Source: Pseudomonas cichorii (GTDB lineage: Bacteria > Pseudomonadota > Gammaproteobacteria > Pseudomonadales > Pseudomonadaceae). From it: a stretch of DNA of 64,000 nt. The stretch is taken from positions 186,001 through 250,000 of the forward strand of contig NZ_BLVZ01000002.1 of assembly GCF_015471405.1 (NCBI RefSeq), in the 5' to 3' direction. Position numbers and translations under genes: made by a program. A model generated the notes under the pieces. That model was not told where the DNA came from and ran no database searches. It saw only the letters and a list, made by a program, of their open reading frames with translations. Shown here piece by piece: positions 17,439 through 27,407 of the stretch. How positions within the stretch are numbered: the first letter of the stretch is position 1; every line of letters begins with the position of its first letter.

Positions 17439-17490
17439 CGCCCATCGATTCGGCGATCATTCGCCGCCGCTCTCGATGGGCGTTTCTGTT
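17439..17490 (+). terminator. Intra-operon attenuator-like hairpin
   Basis: CGCCCATCGA (17439-17448) pairs perfectly with TCGATGGGCG (17473-17482), followed by TTTCTGTTTGTT. It sits between the binding-protein gene and the first permease gene, where a partial terminator or 3' stabiliser would give excess binding protein. Confidence 0.7.
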
Positions 17491-17514
17491 TGTTGCCCGC
17501 TCAAGGCTTTATCC

Positions 17515-18243
17515 ATGCTCGATGCATTAATGCAAAACCTGGGACTCTCGGCATTCAGCTTGAAAGGCTTCGGCCCGCTGCTGCTTCAGGGCACCTGGAT
17601 GACCATCAAATTATCGGTACTGTCGCTGCTGCTGAGCATCGTGCTCGGCCTGATCGGCGCCAGTGCCAAGCTGTCCAGCTCGGCGCTGCTGCGCGTGCCG
17701 GCACAGATCTACACCACCCTGATCCGTGGCGTTCCGGATCTGGTGCTGATGCTGCTGATTTTCTACAGCCTGCAAACCTGGCTCACCAGCCTCACTGACG
17801 CCATGGAATGGGAATACATCGAAATCAATCCTTTCGGCGCCGGGGTCATCACCCTCGGCTTCATCTATGGCGCCTATTTCACGGAAACCTTCCGCGGCGC
17901 CATTCTGTCGGTGCCACGCGGTCAGGTTGAAGCAGCCATCGCCTACGGTCTGAAACGCGGCCAGCGCTTTCGCTATGTCGTGTTCCCACAGATGATGCGT
18001 TACGCATTGCCGGGCATCGGCAATAACTGGCAAGTGCTGCTCAAGGCCACCGCACTGGTGTCGATCATCGGTCTGGCCGATCTGGTCAAGGCGTCTCAGG
18101 ATGCCGGTAAAAGCACCTATCAACTGTTCTATTTTCTGGTCCTGGCGGCATTGATCTACCTGGTGATTACCAGCGCCTCGAACTTTGCCTTGCGCTGGGC
18201 CGAACGGCATTACGCCGCAGGCAGCCGGGAGGCCAAGCGATGA
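17515..18243 (+). CDS. aotQ: Amino acid ABC transporter permease (AotQ/HisQ type)
   Basis: A 242-residue inner-membrane permease with about five helices. The cytoplasmic EAA loop is visible as EAAIAYGLKRGQRFRYVVFPQ, ending in the conserved Gly followed by the proline-containing strand. The start at 17515 is chosen because MLDALMQNLGLSAF aligns with family starts; the longer frame from 17476 would run through the attenuator hairpin. It overlaps the second permease gene by four bases (ATGA), so translation is coupled. It forms the membrane channel with the next gene product. Confidence 0.88.
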   Translation: MLDALMQNLGLSAFSLKGFGPLLLQGTWMTIKLSVLSLLLSIVLGLIGASAKLSSSALLRVPAQIYTTLIRGVPDLVLMLLIFYSLQTWLTSLTDAMEWEYIEINPFGAGVITLGFIYGAYFTETFRGAILSVPRGQVEAAIAYGLKRGQRFRYVVFPQMMRYALPGIGNNWQVLLKATALVSIIGLADLVKASQDAGKSTYQLFYFLVLAALIYLVITSASNFALRWAERHYAAGSREAKR

Positions 18244-18950
18244 TCGAGCTGCTTCAGGAATACTGGAAAGCCTTCCTTTATACAGACGGCGTCAACGTTA
18301 CCGGTCTGGCGATGACCATGTGGTTGCTCAGCGCTTCCATTGCCATCGGTTTCTGCCTGTCCATTCCGCTGTCCATTGCCCGTGTCTCGGAAAAGCGCTG
18401 GGTACGCTGGCCGGTGCAGTTCTACACCTATCTGTTTCGCGGCACGCCTCTCTATATCCAGTTGCTGATCTGCTATACCGGCATCTACAGCATCGCGGCC
18501 GTGCGTGAACAGCCTGTTCTGGACGCATTCTTTCGCGATGCGATGAACTGCACCATTCTGGCTTTTACCCTCAATACCTGCGCCTATACCACCGAGATCT
18601 TCGCGGGTGCGATACGCAGCATGGCCCACGGTGAAGTCGAAGCCGCCAAGGCCTACGGCCTGACAGGCTGGAAGCTCTATGCCTATGTGATCATGCCCTC
18701 GGCGCTACGTCGCTCGCTGCCCTACTACAGCAACGAAGTGATCCTGATGCTGCACTCGACCACGGTAGCCTTCACGGCCACGGTGCCGGACATTCTCAAG
18801 GTGGCGCGCGATGCCAACTCGGCAACCTTCATGACGTTCCAGTCTTTCGGGATTGCAGCAGCCATGTACCTGACCGTCACCTTTATCCTGGTCGGACTGT
18901 TCCGTCTTGCCGAACGTCGCTGGCTGGCCTTCCTCGGCCCGGCTCACTAG
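18240..18950 (+). CDS. aotM: Amino acid ABC transporter permease (AotM/HisM type)
   Basis: A 236-residue permease, partner of the preceding one. The EAA loop reads EVEAAKAYGLTGWKLYAYVIMP. The pattern FYTYLFRGTPLYIQLLICYTG is typical of HisM-type subunits, which contact the ATPase. Its start overlaps the upstream stop by four bases and it lies 15 bases before the hydrolase gene. Assignment to the basic amino acid class follows from the binding protein. Confidence 0.88.
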   Translation: MIELLQEYWKAFLYTDGVNVTGLAMTMWLLSASIAIGFCLSIPLSIARVSEKRWVRWPVQFYTYLFRGTPLYIQLLICYTGIYSIAAVREQPVLDAFFRDAMNCTILAFTLNTCAYTTEIFAGAIRSMAHGEVEAAKAYGLTGWKLYAYVIMPSALRRSLPYYSNEVILMLHSTTVAFTATVPDILKVARDANSATFMTFQSFGIAAAMYLTVTFILVGLFRLAERRWLAFLGPAH

Positions 18951-18965
18951 ACAGGACACCTGCCC

Positions 18966-20084
18966 ATGCATCATCAGACCCACGACTTGCTGTCGCCGGT
19001 GCCCGGCACTGCGCGGCAAGTCCACAGTTTTCATTACGGCCCGCAAGACGGCACCTGCAAGATCTACATCCAGGCGTCGCTGCATGCCGACGAACTGCCA
19101 GGCATGCTGGTGGCCTGGTATCTGAAACAGCGCCTTGCAGAACTGGAAAATGCCGGGCGGCTGCGAGGAGAAATCATTGTCGTCCCGGTTGCCAACCCGA
19201 TTGGCCTGGAACAGATCCTGATGGACACCCCGCTGGGGCGTTACGAGCTGGAAAGCGGGCAAAACTTCAATCGCTGGTTTACCGACCTTGGCGAACAGGT
19301 CGGCGATGAAATCGAAAGCCGGCTCAATGACGATGCGCAGCACAACACGACGCTGATCCGCGAAAACCTGCGTCTGGCGCTGGATGCCCAGATCGCCACG
19401 ACGCAGTTGCAGTCACTGCGACTGACCCTGCAAAAGCTGGCCTGCAATGCCGACATGGTGCTGGACCTGCATTGCGACTTCGAGTCGGTGGAACACCTTT
19501 ACACCACGCCCGAGGCATGGCCGAAAGTCGAGCCGCTGTCGCGCTATCTGGGTGCGCAGGCAAGCCTGCTGGCCACCGATTCGGGCGGTCAATCGTTCGA
19601 TGAATGCTTCACGCTGGTCTGGTGGCAATTGCAGCAACGCTTTGGCGAGCGCTTCCCGATCCCGATGGGCAGCTTTTCGGTGACGCTGGAGTTGCGAGGC
19701 CAGGGTGACGTCAATCACGCGCTGGGCAGCCGCGACTGCCAGGCGATCATCAACTACCTGATCGACTTTGGCGCCATCGAAGGCGAAGCCCCCGAGCAAC
19801 CTGAATTGCTCTACCCGGCCACTCCGCTGGCAGCGGTCGAACCAGTCCTTACCCCGACTGGCGGCCTGCTGGTGTTCTGCGCCCAGCCCGGCGAATACAT
19901 CGAGGCCGGGCAACTGATCGCCGAAATCATCGACCCGATCAGCGACGCAGTCGCCTCCATTCACGCACAAAACGCTGGTCTGCTCTATGCCCGCTCACTA
20001 CGACGCATGGCAACGGCAGGCATGGTCATCGCTCATGTCGCTGGCACTCAGGCCTATCGCAGCGGCTATCTACTTTCTCCTTGA
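18966..20084 (+). CDS. aotO: Succinylglutamate desuccinylase/aspartoacylase-family metallohydrolase (AotO type)
   Basis: A 372-residue M14-like zinc amidohydrolase. HADE near residue 40 and LHCD near residue 168 supply the expected zinc ligands (His and Glu, then His); a biotinyl-like beta domain (PTGGLLVFCAQPGEYIEAGQLIAEI) lies at the C-terminus. Family members remove acyl groups from amino acids, so it may deacylate or process imported N-acyl basic amino acids. It sits between permease and ATPase genes of the operon, the position of aotO in P. aeruginosa. The substrate is unproven. Confidence 0.8.
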   Translation: MHHQTHDLLSPVPGTARQVHSFHYGPQDGTCKIYIQASLHADELPGMLVAWYLKQRLAELENAGRLRGEIIVVPVANPIGLEQILMDTPLGRYELESGQNFNRWFTDLGEQVGDEIESRLNDDAQHNTTLIRENLRLALDAQIATTQLQSLRLTLQKLACNADMVLDLHCDFESVEHLYTTPEAWPKVEPLSRYLGAQASLLATDSGGQSFDECFTLVWWQLQQRFGERFPIPMGSFSVTLELRGQGDVNHALGSRDCQAIINYLIDFGAIEGEAPEQPELLYPATPLAAVEPVLTPTGGLLVFCAQPGEYIEAGQLIAEIIDPISDAVASIHAQNAGLLYARSLRRMATAGMVIAHVAGTQAYRSGYLLSP

Positions 20085-20093
20085 GGACCTGAC

Positions 20094-20858
20094 ATGTACA
20101 AACTGACCATCGATGGCCTGCATAAAAGCTATGGCGACAACGAGGTACTCAAAGGCGTATCGCTCAAGGCTCAAAGCGGTGACGTGATCTGCCTGATCGG
20201 CGCCAGCGGCTCGGGCAAGAGCACCTTCCTGCGCTGCATCAACTTTCTGGAACAGCCAAACGACGGCGCCATGAGCCTGGATGGCCAGCAGATCCGCATG
20301 GTCAGTGACAAGGACGGCATGCGGGTCGCCGACGCCGACGAACTGCAACGCATCCGCACACGACTGGCGATGGTGTTCCAGCATTTCAATCTGTGGGCAC
20401 ACATGACCGTGCTGGAGAACATCACCATGGCTCCGCGCCGGGTGCTGGGCGTATCAAAGGCCGAAGCTGAACAGCGCGCCCGCAAATATCTGGACAAGGT
20501 CGGGCTGCCTGAACGTGTCGCCGATCAATACCCGGCGTTTCTGTCCGGCGGGCAGCAGCAGCGCGTGGCAATAGCCCGTGCTCTGGCGATGGAGCCGGAA
20601 ATCATGCTGTTCGACGAGCCTACCTCGGCGCTCGACCCGGAACTGGTCGGTGAAGTGCTCAAGGTGATTCAAGGCCTGGCAGAGGAAGGCCGGACCATGA
20701 TCCTGGTCACCCATGAAATGGGCTTCGCCCGCAAGGTCGCCACTCAGGTGGTGTTTCTGCACAAGGGCCAGATCGAAGAATCAGGTCATCCGGACGAAGT
20801 CCTCAACAACCCCAAGAGCGAGCGCTTGCAGCAGTTCCTGAGCGGCAACCTGAAGTAG
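20094..20858 (+). CDS. aotP: Amino acid ABC transporter ATP-binding protein (AotP/HisP type)
   Basis: A 254-residue ATPase. Walker A GASGSGKST (about residues 39-47), signature [16 protein letters not shown], Walker B IMLFDEPTSALDPE and the switch His in LVTHEMGFA are all intact. The insertion with KDGMRVADADELQRIRTRLAMVFQHFNLW is characteristic of HisP-class proteins. GAGG lies before the ATG and the gene is 9 bases after the hydrolase gene. It powers the aotJQM importer. No argR follows, unlike the P. aeruginosa operon. Confidence 0.9.
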   Translation: MYKLTIDGLHKSYGDNEVLKGVSLKAQSGDVICLIGASGSGKSTFLRCINFLEQPNDGAMSLDGQQIRMVSDKDGMRVADADELQRIRTRLAMVFQHFNLWAHMTVLENITMAPRRVLGVSKAEAEQRARKYLDKVGLPERVADQYPAFLSGGQQQRVAIARALAMEPEIMLFDEPTSALDPELVGEVLKVIQGLAEEGRTMILVTHEMGFARKVATQVVFLHKGQIEESGHPDEVLNNPKSERLQQFLSGNLK

Positions 20859-20894
20859 GCGTCAGGGCACTGAAGCCGCTCCAGAGCAGGGCAC

Positions 20895-21113
20895 TCATGC
20901 AACAGGAACAGGCGGAGGCTCGTCCGGCAATGTCGGCTCACCGGGCTCATCCGGTGGTCCGGGCGGAAACGGCGTGTCCGGCCCCGGATCGCCCGGAATG
21001 CCACCGCCCACCATATTGAATTGCAAATCAGCCATTAATGACCAGGCAAGAAGCCCTATCTCATTGAGCTGAGGAGGCTTTTCCCGGTCAGAGGGTTTGA
21101 AATCTGTCGTCAT
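20895..21113 (-). CDS. Small hypothetical protein with Pro-rich acidic tail
   Basis: A 72-residue protein. The first 35 residues contain a short amphipathic helix (LNEIGLLAWSLMADLQFNMV); the rest is a Pro/Gly/Asp/Glu tail (GDPGPDTPFPPGPPDEP). GGGAG lies 7 bases before the ATG at 21113, which supports translation. No family or function is recognised. It stands alone between the aot operon and dcd. Confidence 0.5.
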   Translation of the reverse strand: MTTDFKPSDREKPPQLNEIGLLAWSLMADLQFNMVGGGIPGDPGPDTPFPPGPPDEPGEPTLPDEPPPVPVA

Positions 21114-21227
21114 AGGGCACTCCCGATCATCGGCCTCCCCACACGCTGCGTATGAGGAGGATCATGTCAGGAAATAGAGTGCGCAAACGGGCTTTAATTC
21201 AATTGACCGAATGCCGTACCCCAAAAA

Positions 21228-21794
21228 TCATGTACGCGGCAGGGTCACGCCACGCTGGCCCTGATACTTGCCGCCGCGGTCCTTATAGGACACTTCACAT
21301 TCCTCATCGGACTCCAGGAACAGCATCTGCGCAACGCCTTCGTTGGCGTAGATCTTGGCTGGCAGGGTCGTGGTGTTCGAGAACTCCAGGGTCACGTGAC
21401 CTTCCCATTCCGGCTCAAGCGGCGTGACGTTGACGATGATGCCGCAACGCGCATAGGTGCTCTTGCCCAGACAGATGGTCAGGACATTGCGCGGGATACG
21501 GAAGTATTCGACGGTACGCGCCAGCGCAAAAGAGTTCGGCGGGATGATGCAGACGTCGCTCTTGATATCGACGAAGCTTTTCTCATCGAAGTTTTTCGGA
21601 TCGACGGTCGCCGAGTTGATGTTGGTGAAAACCTTGAATTCATCTGCACAACGCACGTCGTAACCGTAGCTGGATACTCCGAAGGAAATCAGACGGTCGG
21701 CGCCCTCGCCACGCATCTGGCGCTCGACGAAGGGCTCGATCATGCCGTGCTCTTGCGCCATGCGGCGAATCCACTTGTCCGATTTGATGCTCAT
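21228..21794 (-). CDS. dcd: dCTP deaminase
   Basis: A 188-residue enzyme converting dCTP to dUTP for thymidylate synthesis. Family landmarks are [13 protein letters not shown] near residues 38-50, [24 protein letters not shown] containing the nucleotide-binding Arg and Ser, and the catalytic Glu in [18 protein letters not shown]. The length equals that of other Pseudomonas Dcd proteins when started at MSIKSDKWI (21794); the upstream in-frame ATGs at 21834 and 21869 would add an unconserved leader. Homotrimeric and cytosolic in known members. Confidence 0.95.
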   Translation of the reverse strand: MSIKSDKWIRRMAQEHGMIEPFVERQMRGEGADRLISFGVSSYGYDVRCADEFKVFTNINSATVDPKNFDEKSFVDIKSDVCIIPPNSFALARTVEYFRIPRNVLTICLGKSTYARCGIIVNVTPLEPEWEGHVTLEFSNTTTLPAKIYANEGVAQMLFLESDEECEVSYKDRGGKYQGQRGVTLPRT

Positions 21795-22113
21795 GGCGAT
21801 GTCCTGAATAGCGAGGTGAAAAAAGATGTCCGGCATCTTACCGGGCCGAGGCGTCCGGTTCAAAGGCAACAGATCCAGAGTTTACGGGACTCACACCCAC
21901 ATTGAGCGCGAATAGAAATAATCCTCATAAGACCATTGGCACGTCCCTTAAAAAGGGTTAAGGTGTTGCCACTGTGTTGCTTGTGTCACTGAGAATCTCT
22001 ACACGATGTTGAATTTCGATCCAACCATCTCCATGAATTTTCCAGCTCTTTGCACTCAGTCTCGGCCAGGGCTCTTCCTGAGTCGCAGTTAACTTTGTCC
22101 AAGGAGATATATT
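21795..22113. promoter_or_regulatory. Divergent dcd-cspA intergenic region with probable long cspA leader
   Basis: 319 bases without a credible gene. It holds both promoters. The part before cspA (about 21960-22113) is likely a long 5' leader of the kind that controls cold-shock mRNAs by folding; AAGGAGATATATT is the strong ribosome site at its end. I cannot place the start of transcription. Confidence 0.4.
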
Positions 22114-22323
22114 ATGTCCAATCGCCAAACTGGTACCGTTAAGTGGTTCAACGATGAAAAAGGCTTCGGCTTCATCACTCCACAATCCGGTGACGACCTG
22201 TTCGTGCACTTCAAAGCTATCCAATCCGACGGCTTCAAAAGCCTGAAAGAAGGCCAACAGGTTTCTTTCATCGCTACCCGCGGTCAGAAAGGCATGCAAG
22301 CTGAAGAAGTTCAAGTTATCTAA
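22114..22323 (+). CDS. cspA: Cold-shock protein (CspA family)
   Basis: A 69-residue single OB-fold RNA chaperone. RNP1 (KGFGFI) and RNP2 (LFVHF) are intact: [18 protein letters not shown] then [10 protein letters not shown]. Such proteins melt RNA secondary structure at low temperature or act as constitutive chaperones. It is monocistronic with an optimal ribosome site and a strong terminator right after the stop, as usual for very highly expressed cold-shock genes. Confidence 0.95.
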   Translation: MSNRQTGTVKWFNDEKGFGFITPQSGDDLFVHFKAIQSDGFKSLKEGQQVSFIATRGQKGMQAEEVQVI

Positions 22324-22340
22324 CTTGTACTGATTCGCTT

Positions 22341-22372
22341 AAAAACCCCGCCCTTAAAAGCGGGGTTTTTTG
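22341..22372 (+). terminator. Rho-independent terminator of cspA
   Basis: AAAACCCCGC (22342-22351) pairs with GCGGGGTTTT (22360-22369), then more T residues. Confidence 0.92.
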
Positions 22373-22391
22373 TGCGCGTGTGGTTTGTGGC

Positions 22392-22436
22392 TACAAGCTA
22401 CAAGCTTTTGACTTGAAGCTTGCAGCTCAAAGCTTG
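22392..22436. repeat. TACAAGC/AAGCTT repeat cluster, copy 1
   Basis: Two TACAAGC heptads (22392-22405) run into TTTTGACTTGAAGCTTGCAGC. The same block, with six heptads, is found at 38566-38643. CAAGCTT and AAGCTTG form a 7-bp stem. It lies between the cspA terminator and the end of apbC. Confidence 0.75.
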
Positions 22437-22449
22437 CCGCTGCCCCAGC

Positions 22450-23544
22450 TCAATCGTCACTGATTGAGATGGTCGGCATCGCCGGGCTTGCAGCTTCCTG
22501 CAGCACAATCCGGGCACCCACGTGCCGCGCCAGTTCCTGATACACCATCGCAATCTGGCTTTCCGGCTCGGCAATCGCCGTCGGCTTGCCGCCATCGGCT
22601 TGTTCGCGAATCAGCATCGACAATGGCAGCGAAGCCAGCAGCTCGACGTCATATTGCGAAGCCAGCTTCTCACCGCCGCCCTCACCGAACAGATGCTCGG
22701 CATGCCCGCAGTTCGAGCAGATATGCACCGCCATGTTTTCCACGACGCCCAATACCGGAATATTGACCTTGCGGAACATCTCGACGCCTTTCTTCGCATC
22801 CAGCAAGGCCAGGTCCTGAGGCGTCGTGACGATCACGGAGCCGGCAACCGGAACCTTCTGCGCCAGGGTCAGCTGGATATCTCCGGTGCCCGGCGGCATG
22901 TCGATGACCAGATAATCCAGATCATTCCAGGCCGTCTGGGTGACCAGTTGCAGCAACGCGCCGGACACCATCGGCCCGCGCCAGACCATCGGCGTGTTGT
23001 CATCGGTCAGAAAAGCCATGGACATGACTTCAACACCATGCGCCTCGATGGGCACGAACCACTTCTGGTCCTTGATACGCGGCCGCGTGCCTTCGGGAAT
23101 ACCGAACATCACGCCCTGGCTCGGGCCATAGATATCCGCATCGAGGATGCCGACCCGTGCGCCTTCGCGAGACAAGGCCAGCGCCAGGTTGGCAGCCGTC
23201 GTGGATTTCCCGACTCCGCCCTTGCCCGAAGCCACGGCAACAATGTTCTTCACATTGGCCAGCCCGGGAACCTGCGCCTGAGCCTTGTGAGGGTTGATGA
23301 CGGTGCGGATATCGACCTTGGCCGAGGCGACGCCATCCAGGCCTTCGATTGCCGTTTGCAGCACCTGCGCCCAGCCTTTTCGGAACAGATCGGCGGCATA
23401 ACCCAACTCAAGCTGCACGCTGACTTGTGCATCCTGAATATCGATGGATCGAACACAACCGGCGCTGACCGGGTCCAGGTTCATGTAAGGGTCGGTGTAC
23501 TGGCGAAGAATCGTCTCCACCGCTGCGCGATTGACTGCGCTCAT
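22450..23544 (-). CDS. apbC: Iron-sulfur cluster carrier ATPase ApbC/Mrp
   Basis: A 364-residue P-loop ATPase that holds and transfers 4Fe-4S clusters. The N-terminal 90 residues are a MIP18/DUF59 domain; the deviant Walker A GKGGVGKST lies near residues 107-115, and the bridging CxxC (CSNCGHAEHLFG) near residue 284 in the second half. It is divergent from metG, an arrangement I also recall in P. aeruginosa. Cytosolic, usually dimeric. Confidence 0.93.
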   Translation of the reverse strand: MSAVNRAAVETILRQYTDPYMNLDPVSAGCVRSIDIQDAQVSVQLELGYAADLFRKGWAQVLQTAIEGLDGVASAKVDIRTVINPHKAQAQVPGLANVKNIVAVASGKGGVGKSTTAANLALALSREGARVGILDADIYGPSQGVMFGIPEGTRPRIKDQKWFVPIEAHGVEVMSMAFLTDDNTPMVWRGPMVSGALLQLVTQTAWNDLDYLVIDMPPGTGDIQLTLAQKVPVAGSVIVTTPQDLALLDAKKGVEMFRKVNIPVLGVVENMAVHICSNCGHAEHLFGEGGGEKLASQYDVELLASLPLSMLIREQADGGKPTAIAEPESQIAMVYQELARHVGARIVLQEAASPAMPTISISDD

Positions 23545-23675
23545 GGGCTTACTCCGAAAAGAGACTGACTAAAACAGGCGGCTATCCTACATATAGAAAG
23601 TCTGTACAAGGTGAAATATATTTCCCGGACCTTTATAGTGGCCGACCTCCGTTCCAGTTCAAGTAGCCGAGCCCC

Positions 23676-25718
23676 ATGTCCGAGCCACGCAAGATTCTCG
23701 TTACCAGCGCCCTGCCCTATGCCAATGGTTCCATTCACCTTGGCCACATGCTCGAATACATCCAGACCGACATGTGGGTGCGTTTCCAGAAGCATCGCGG
23801 CAACCAGTGCACTTATGTCTGCGCAGACGATGCCCATGGCTCGGCAATCATGCTGCGCGCAGAAAAGGAAGGCATCACCCCGGAACAGCTGATCGACAAC
23901 GTCAAGGCCGAACACAGCGCCGACTTTGCCGACTTCCTGGTGGACTTCGACAACTTCCACTCGACGCACGCCGAAGAAAACCGCGAGCTGTCGAGCATGA
24001 TCTACACCCGGCTGCGCGATGCCGGGCATATTGCCACGCGCTCGATCACGCAATATTTCGACCCGGAAAAGAAGATGTTCCTGGCCGACCGCTTTATCAA
24101 GGGCACCTGTCCGAAATGCGGTACCGAGGATCAGTACGGCGACAACTGCGAAAAATGCGGCGCGACCTACGCACCGACTGACCTGAAAGACCCGAAATCG
24201 GCGATTTCCGGCGCAACGCCCGTACTGAAGGATTCCAAACACTTCTTCTTCGACCTGCCCGCCTTTGAGGACATGCTCAAGAGCTGGACCCGCAGCGGTA
24301 CCCTGCAGGACGCTGTCGCCAACAAGATCGCCGAATGGCTCGATAGCGGCCTTCAACAGTGGGATATCTCCCGCGATGCGCCGTATTTCGGCTTCGAGAT
24401 CCCTGACGAGCCGGGCAAATACTTCTATGTCTGGCTGGATGCGCCTATCGGCTACATCGCCAGCTTCAAGAACCTGTGCGCACGTCGCCCGGACCTGGAC
24501 TTCGATGCCTTCTGGGCCAAGGACTCCACCACCGAGCTGTACCACTTCATCGGCAAGGACATCGTCAACTTCCACGCCCTGTTCTGGCCTGCAATGCTCG
24601 AAGGCGCAGGCCTGCGCAAGCCAACCGGGATCAACGTCCACGGCTACCTGACCGTGAACGGGCAGAAAATGTCGAAATCGCGTGGCACCTTCATCAAGGC
24701 GCGCACCTATCTGGAACACCTCTCACCCGAGTACCTGCGTTACTACTACGCGGCGAAGCTGGGCCGGGGCGTTGACGACCTGGACCTGAACCTTGAAGAC
24801 TTCGTGCAAAAGGTCAACTCCGACCTGATCGGCAAGGTGGTCAATATCGCCAGCCGTTGTGCAGGTTTCATCCACAAAGGCAACGCAGGCGTTCTGGTCG
24901 AGGGCAATGCCGCGCCGGAACTGACCGACGCTTTCCTGGCTGCCGCACCTGGCATCGCCGAAGCCTACGAAGCCCGTGACTTCGCTCGCGCCATGCGTGA
25001 AACCATGGCCCTGGCCGACCGCGCCAACGCCTACATCGCCGACAAGGCTCCCTGGTCACTGGCCAAACAGGAAGGCAAGCAGGATGAAGTCCAGGCCGTA
25101 TGTGCTCTGGGCATCAACCTGTTCCGCCAACTGGTGATCTTCCTCAAGCCGGTCCTGCCAGCACTGGCCGCCGACGCCGAGAAATTCCTCAATGTCGCGC
25201 CGCTGACCTGGGACGATCACAAGACACTGCTGGGCAATCACCAGCTCAATCCGTTCTCGGCGCTGATGACCCGTATCGATCCGGCCAAGGTCGAAGCCAT
25301 GACCGCCGCTTCCAAGGAAGATCTGGCTGCCAGCTCCACCGATGCTGCCCCAACAGGCAACGGCGAGCTGACCAAGGACCCGCTGTCGGCGGAAATCGAC
25401 TTCGACACCTTTGCCGCTGTCGACCTGCGCGTTGCGCTGATCGTCAAGGCCGAGCATGTGGAGGGTGCAGACAAGCTGCTGCGCCTGACTCTGGATATCG
25501 GTGACGAGCAGCGCAACGTGTTCTCCGGGATCAAGAGCGCTTACCCGGAGCCGAGCAAGCTGGAAGGTCGCCTGACCATGATGATCGCCAACCTCAAGCC
25601 ACGGAAAATGCGTTTTGGCATTTCCGAAGGCATGGTGATGGCGGCCGGCCCCGGCGGTGAAGAAATTTACCTGCTGAGCCCCGACAGTGGCGCCAAGCCA
25701 GGTCAGCGCATCAAGTAA
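23676..25718 (+). CDS. metG: Methionyl-tRNA synthetase
   Basis: A 680-residue class I aminoacyl-tRNA synthetase charging tRNA-Met. The HIGH-like motif is HLGH (residues 21-24), the KMSKS loop is exact, and a four-cysteine zinc knuckle ([17 protein letters not shown]) is in the connective insertion. The C-terminal 110 residues form an OB-fold tRNA-binding domain ([23 protein letters not shown]), which dimerises the enzyme. Divergent from apbC; a clear terminator follows. Confidence 0.97.
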   Translation: MSEPRKILVTSALPYANGSIHLGHMLEYIQTDMWVRFQKHRGNQCTYVCADDAHGSAIMLRAEKEGITPEQLIDNVKAEHSADFADFLVDFDNFHSTHAEENRELSSMIYTRLRDAGHIATRSITQYFDPEKKMFLADRFIKGTCPKCGTEDQYGDNCEKCGATYAPTDLKDPKSAISGATPVLKDSKHFFFDLPAFEDMLKSWTRSGTLQDAVANKIAEWLDSGLQQWDISRDAPYFGFEIPDEPGKYFYVWLDAPIGYIASFKNLCARRPDLDFDAFWAKDSTTELYHFIGKDIVNFHALFWPAMLEGAGLRKPTGINVHGYLTVNGQKMSKSRGTFIKARTYLEHLSPEYLRYYYAAKLGRGVDDLDLNLEDFVQKVNSDLIGKVVNIASRCAGFIHKGNAGVLVEGNAAPELTDAFLAAAPGIAEAYEARDFARAMRETMALADRANAYIADKAPWSLAKQEGKQDEVQAVCALGINLFRQLVIFLKPVLPALAADAEKFLNVAPLTWDDHKTLLGNHQLNPFSALMTRIDPAKVEAMTAASKEDLAASSTDAAPTGNGELTKDPLSAEIDFDTFAAVDLRVALIVKAEHVEGADKLLRLTLDIGDEQRNVFSGIKSAYPEPSKLEGRLTMMIANLKPRKMRFGISEGMVMAAGPGGEEIYLLSPDSGAKPGQRIK

Positions 25719-25727
25719 TGCACCCCA

Positions 25728-25756
25728 GGCCCGATAGCTCCGCTATCGGGCCTTTG
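25728..25756 (+). terminator. Rho-independent terminator of metG
   Basis: GGCCCGATAG (25728-25737) pairs with CTATCGGGCC (25743-25752), followed by TTTG. Confidence 0.85.
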
Positions 25757-25833
25757 ACTATCACGCCGCTTCCTTGCCGGATACTGTCTACTTTTAAAGA
25801 GGCTCACCAGCCTGTTCGCCACCCGGCAAGATC

Positions 25834-26403
25834 ATGACCGATTTCATCTACACACTCTTGAGCGCCGCCCTGATCAACAACTTCGTGTTGCAGCAACCGC
25901 TGGGCGCCGATCCCTTGTCACCTCAGCCACGACATCGCCTGCATGCACTGGGCATCGCTACCTGCTGGCTGATGCTGGCAAGCAGCATCGTCAGTTACCT
26001 GATCCTCCATTACGTGCTGGCGCCCTTGAATCAGGGAGGCTTGCGGCTGTTCGTCGTCTTGCCGGTGATGGTGCTTTTGCTGACGCCCAGCCTGAAGGGG
26101 CTGAAAAGACTGCTTCCACGGCTGGACTTCGACGGCCTGTGGCCGTTGCTGCTGGGGAATGCGGGCATGGCGGGCGTTTTGCTGCTCGGCATCGAACCTG
26201 ATCAGGGCCTTGGGCATCTGCTGGCCCTGAGCCTCGGTGCAGGTCTGGGTTTCTGGCTGGTATTGAGCCTGCTGGATGATCTTGGGCAAAGGGTCCGCTC
26301 TGAAGATATTGCACAACCTTTTCGCGGCATGCCGATCCGCTTGATCAGCATCGGGCTCATGGGGCTGGCCTTCATGGGCTTCAACGGACTGATAAAGTCA
26401 TGA
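25834..26403 (+). CDS. rnfA: Rnf/Rsx electron transport complex subunit A
   Basis: A 189-residue, six-helix membrane protein. The N-terminal [17 protein letters not shown] motif is the RnfA/RnfE half-channel signature around the membrane iron-sulfur or flavin site. In intact complexes RnfA and RnfE form a symmetrical pair that passes electrons across the membrane coupled to ion movement. It begins the operon and overlaps rnfB by four bases. The sequence is divergent from E. coli RsxA but the assignment is supported by operon order. Confidence 0.85.
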   Translation: MTDFIYTLLSAALINNFVLQQPLGADPLSPQPRHRLHALGIATCWLMLASSIVSYLILHYVLAPLNQGGLRLFVVLPVMVLLLTPSLKGLKRLLPRLDFDGLWPLLLGNAGMAGVLLLGIEPDQGLGHLLALSLGAGLGFWLVLSLLDDLGQRVRSEDIAQPFRGMPIRLISIGLMGLAFMGFNGLIKS

Positions 26404-27407
26404 ACCTGATACAACGCATCGACGCCCTGCTGCCACAGACCCAATGCGGCAAATGCGGGCATCCCGGCTGCAAGCCTTACGCCGAAGGTATTGCCGGTGG
26501 CGAAGCCATCAACAAATGCCCGCCCGGCGGTGAGGAAACCATTGCGCAACTGGCGCAACTGCTGCGCATCCCCGCTCTGCCACTGGATACCGAACGCGGC
26601 GTGGCACCGGCACAGGTCGCCTTCATTCGAGAAGCAGAATGCATCGGCTGTACAAAGTGCATTCAGGCCTGCCCGGTCGATGCCATTGTCGGTGCCGCAA
26701 AGCAGATGCATACAGTCATCATCGACGAATGCACAGGCTGCGACCTGTGTGTGGCGCCCTGCCCGGTGGACTGTATCGAAATGCGCCCGTTGCCGCTGGC
26801 AAGCGTCACCCCGATTGTCGGTGGCCTGGCTTCAAGCACCGAACAACTGCAGGCCCGTGCCCAGAAGCGTAACCACGCCCGTCGTCGCTTCGAGTCGCGC
26901 AATGCACGGCTGCGTCGCGAGCTGGAGCAACGTGCAGCAGAGCGTCAGGCAAGAACACAAAAGCAGTTACCGGTCAGCACATCTGTCATCGAGCGGGTTC
27001 GTAGCGACAAGGCCGCGGTGGAAGACGAAGCGCTGAAAAAAGCCCGTATTACCGTCGCCATGAGTCGTGCGCAGTTGAACAAATCCCTCAAAGCTTTCGG
27101 CCATCCGCCTATCGCTGAACAGGCAGCACGGCTGGTGGAACTGCAACGGGAATTCGAGGACGCCGAACAGGCTCTGGAAAAACTGCTTTCTGCTGCATCC
27201 GGGCAACCCGTACAGCCTGTGGCCAGGCTCGACAACAGCGGGGTAAAACGCGCCAAGATCCAGTTGGCCATGGCCCGCGCCGCCGTGAAGAAAGCCGAAG
27301 CCGCAGACGCTCCGGCAGAACGACTCGCCGCATTGAACACAGAATTGCAACACGCCGAAACGGTGCTGAGCGCTGCCGAAGCGGCCTTGACCGATGCAAG
27401 CGCCTGA
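26400..27407 (+). CDS. rnfB: Rnf complex ferredoxin subunit B with long coiled-coil tail
   Basis: A 335-residue protein. N-terminal CGKCGHPGC...C near residues 16-41 is the RnfB-specific 4Fe-4S motif; two bacterial-ferredoxin motifs follow ([30 protein letters not shown] near residues 81-123). The membrane anchor helix normally at the N-terminus of RnfB is not obvious. After about residue 150 comes an Ala/Lys/Glu-rich tail with two related units, one at about 210-262 ([20 protein letters not shown]) and one at about 280-330 ([20 protein letters not shown]). Similar repeats are normally at the C-terminus of RnfC/RsxC, which is missing from this operon. It overlaps rnfD by 14 bases. Confidence 0.88.
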   Translation: MNLIQRIDALLPQTQCGKCGHPGCKPYAEGIAGGEAINKCPPGGEETIAQLAQLLRIPALPLDTERGVAPAQVAFIREAECIGCTKCIQACPVDAIVGAAKQMHTVIIDECTGCDLCVAPCPVDCIEMRPLPLASVTPIVGGLASSTEQLQARAQKRNHARRRFESRNARLRRELEQRAAERQARTQKQLPVSTSVIERVRSDKAAVEDEALKKARITVAMSRAQLNKSLKAFGHPPIAEQAARLVELQREFEDAEQALEKLLSAASGQPVQPVARLDNSGVKRAKIQLAMARAAVKKAEAADAPAERLAALNTELQHAETVLSAAEAALTDASA

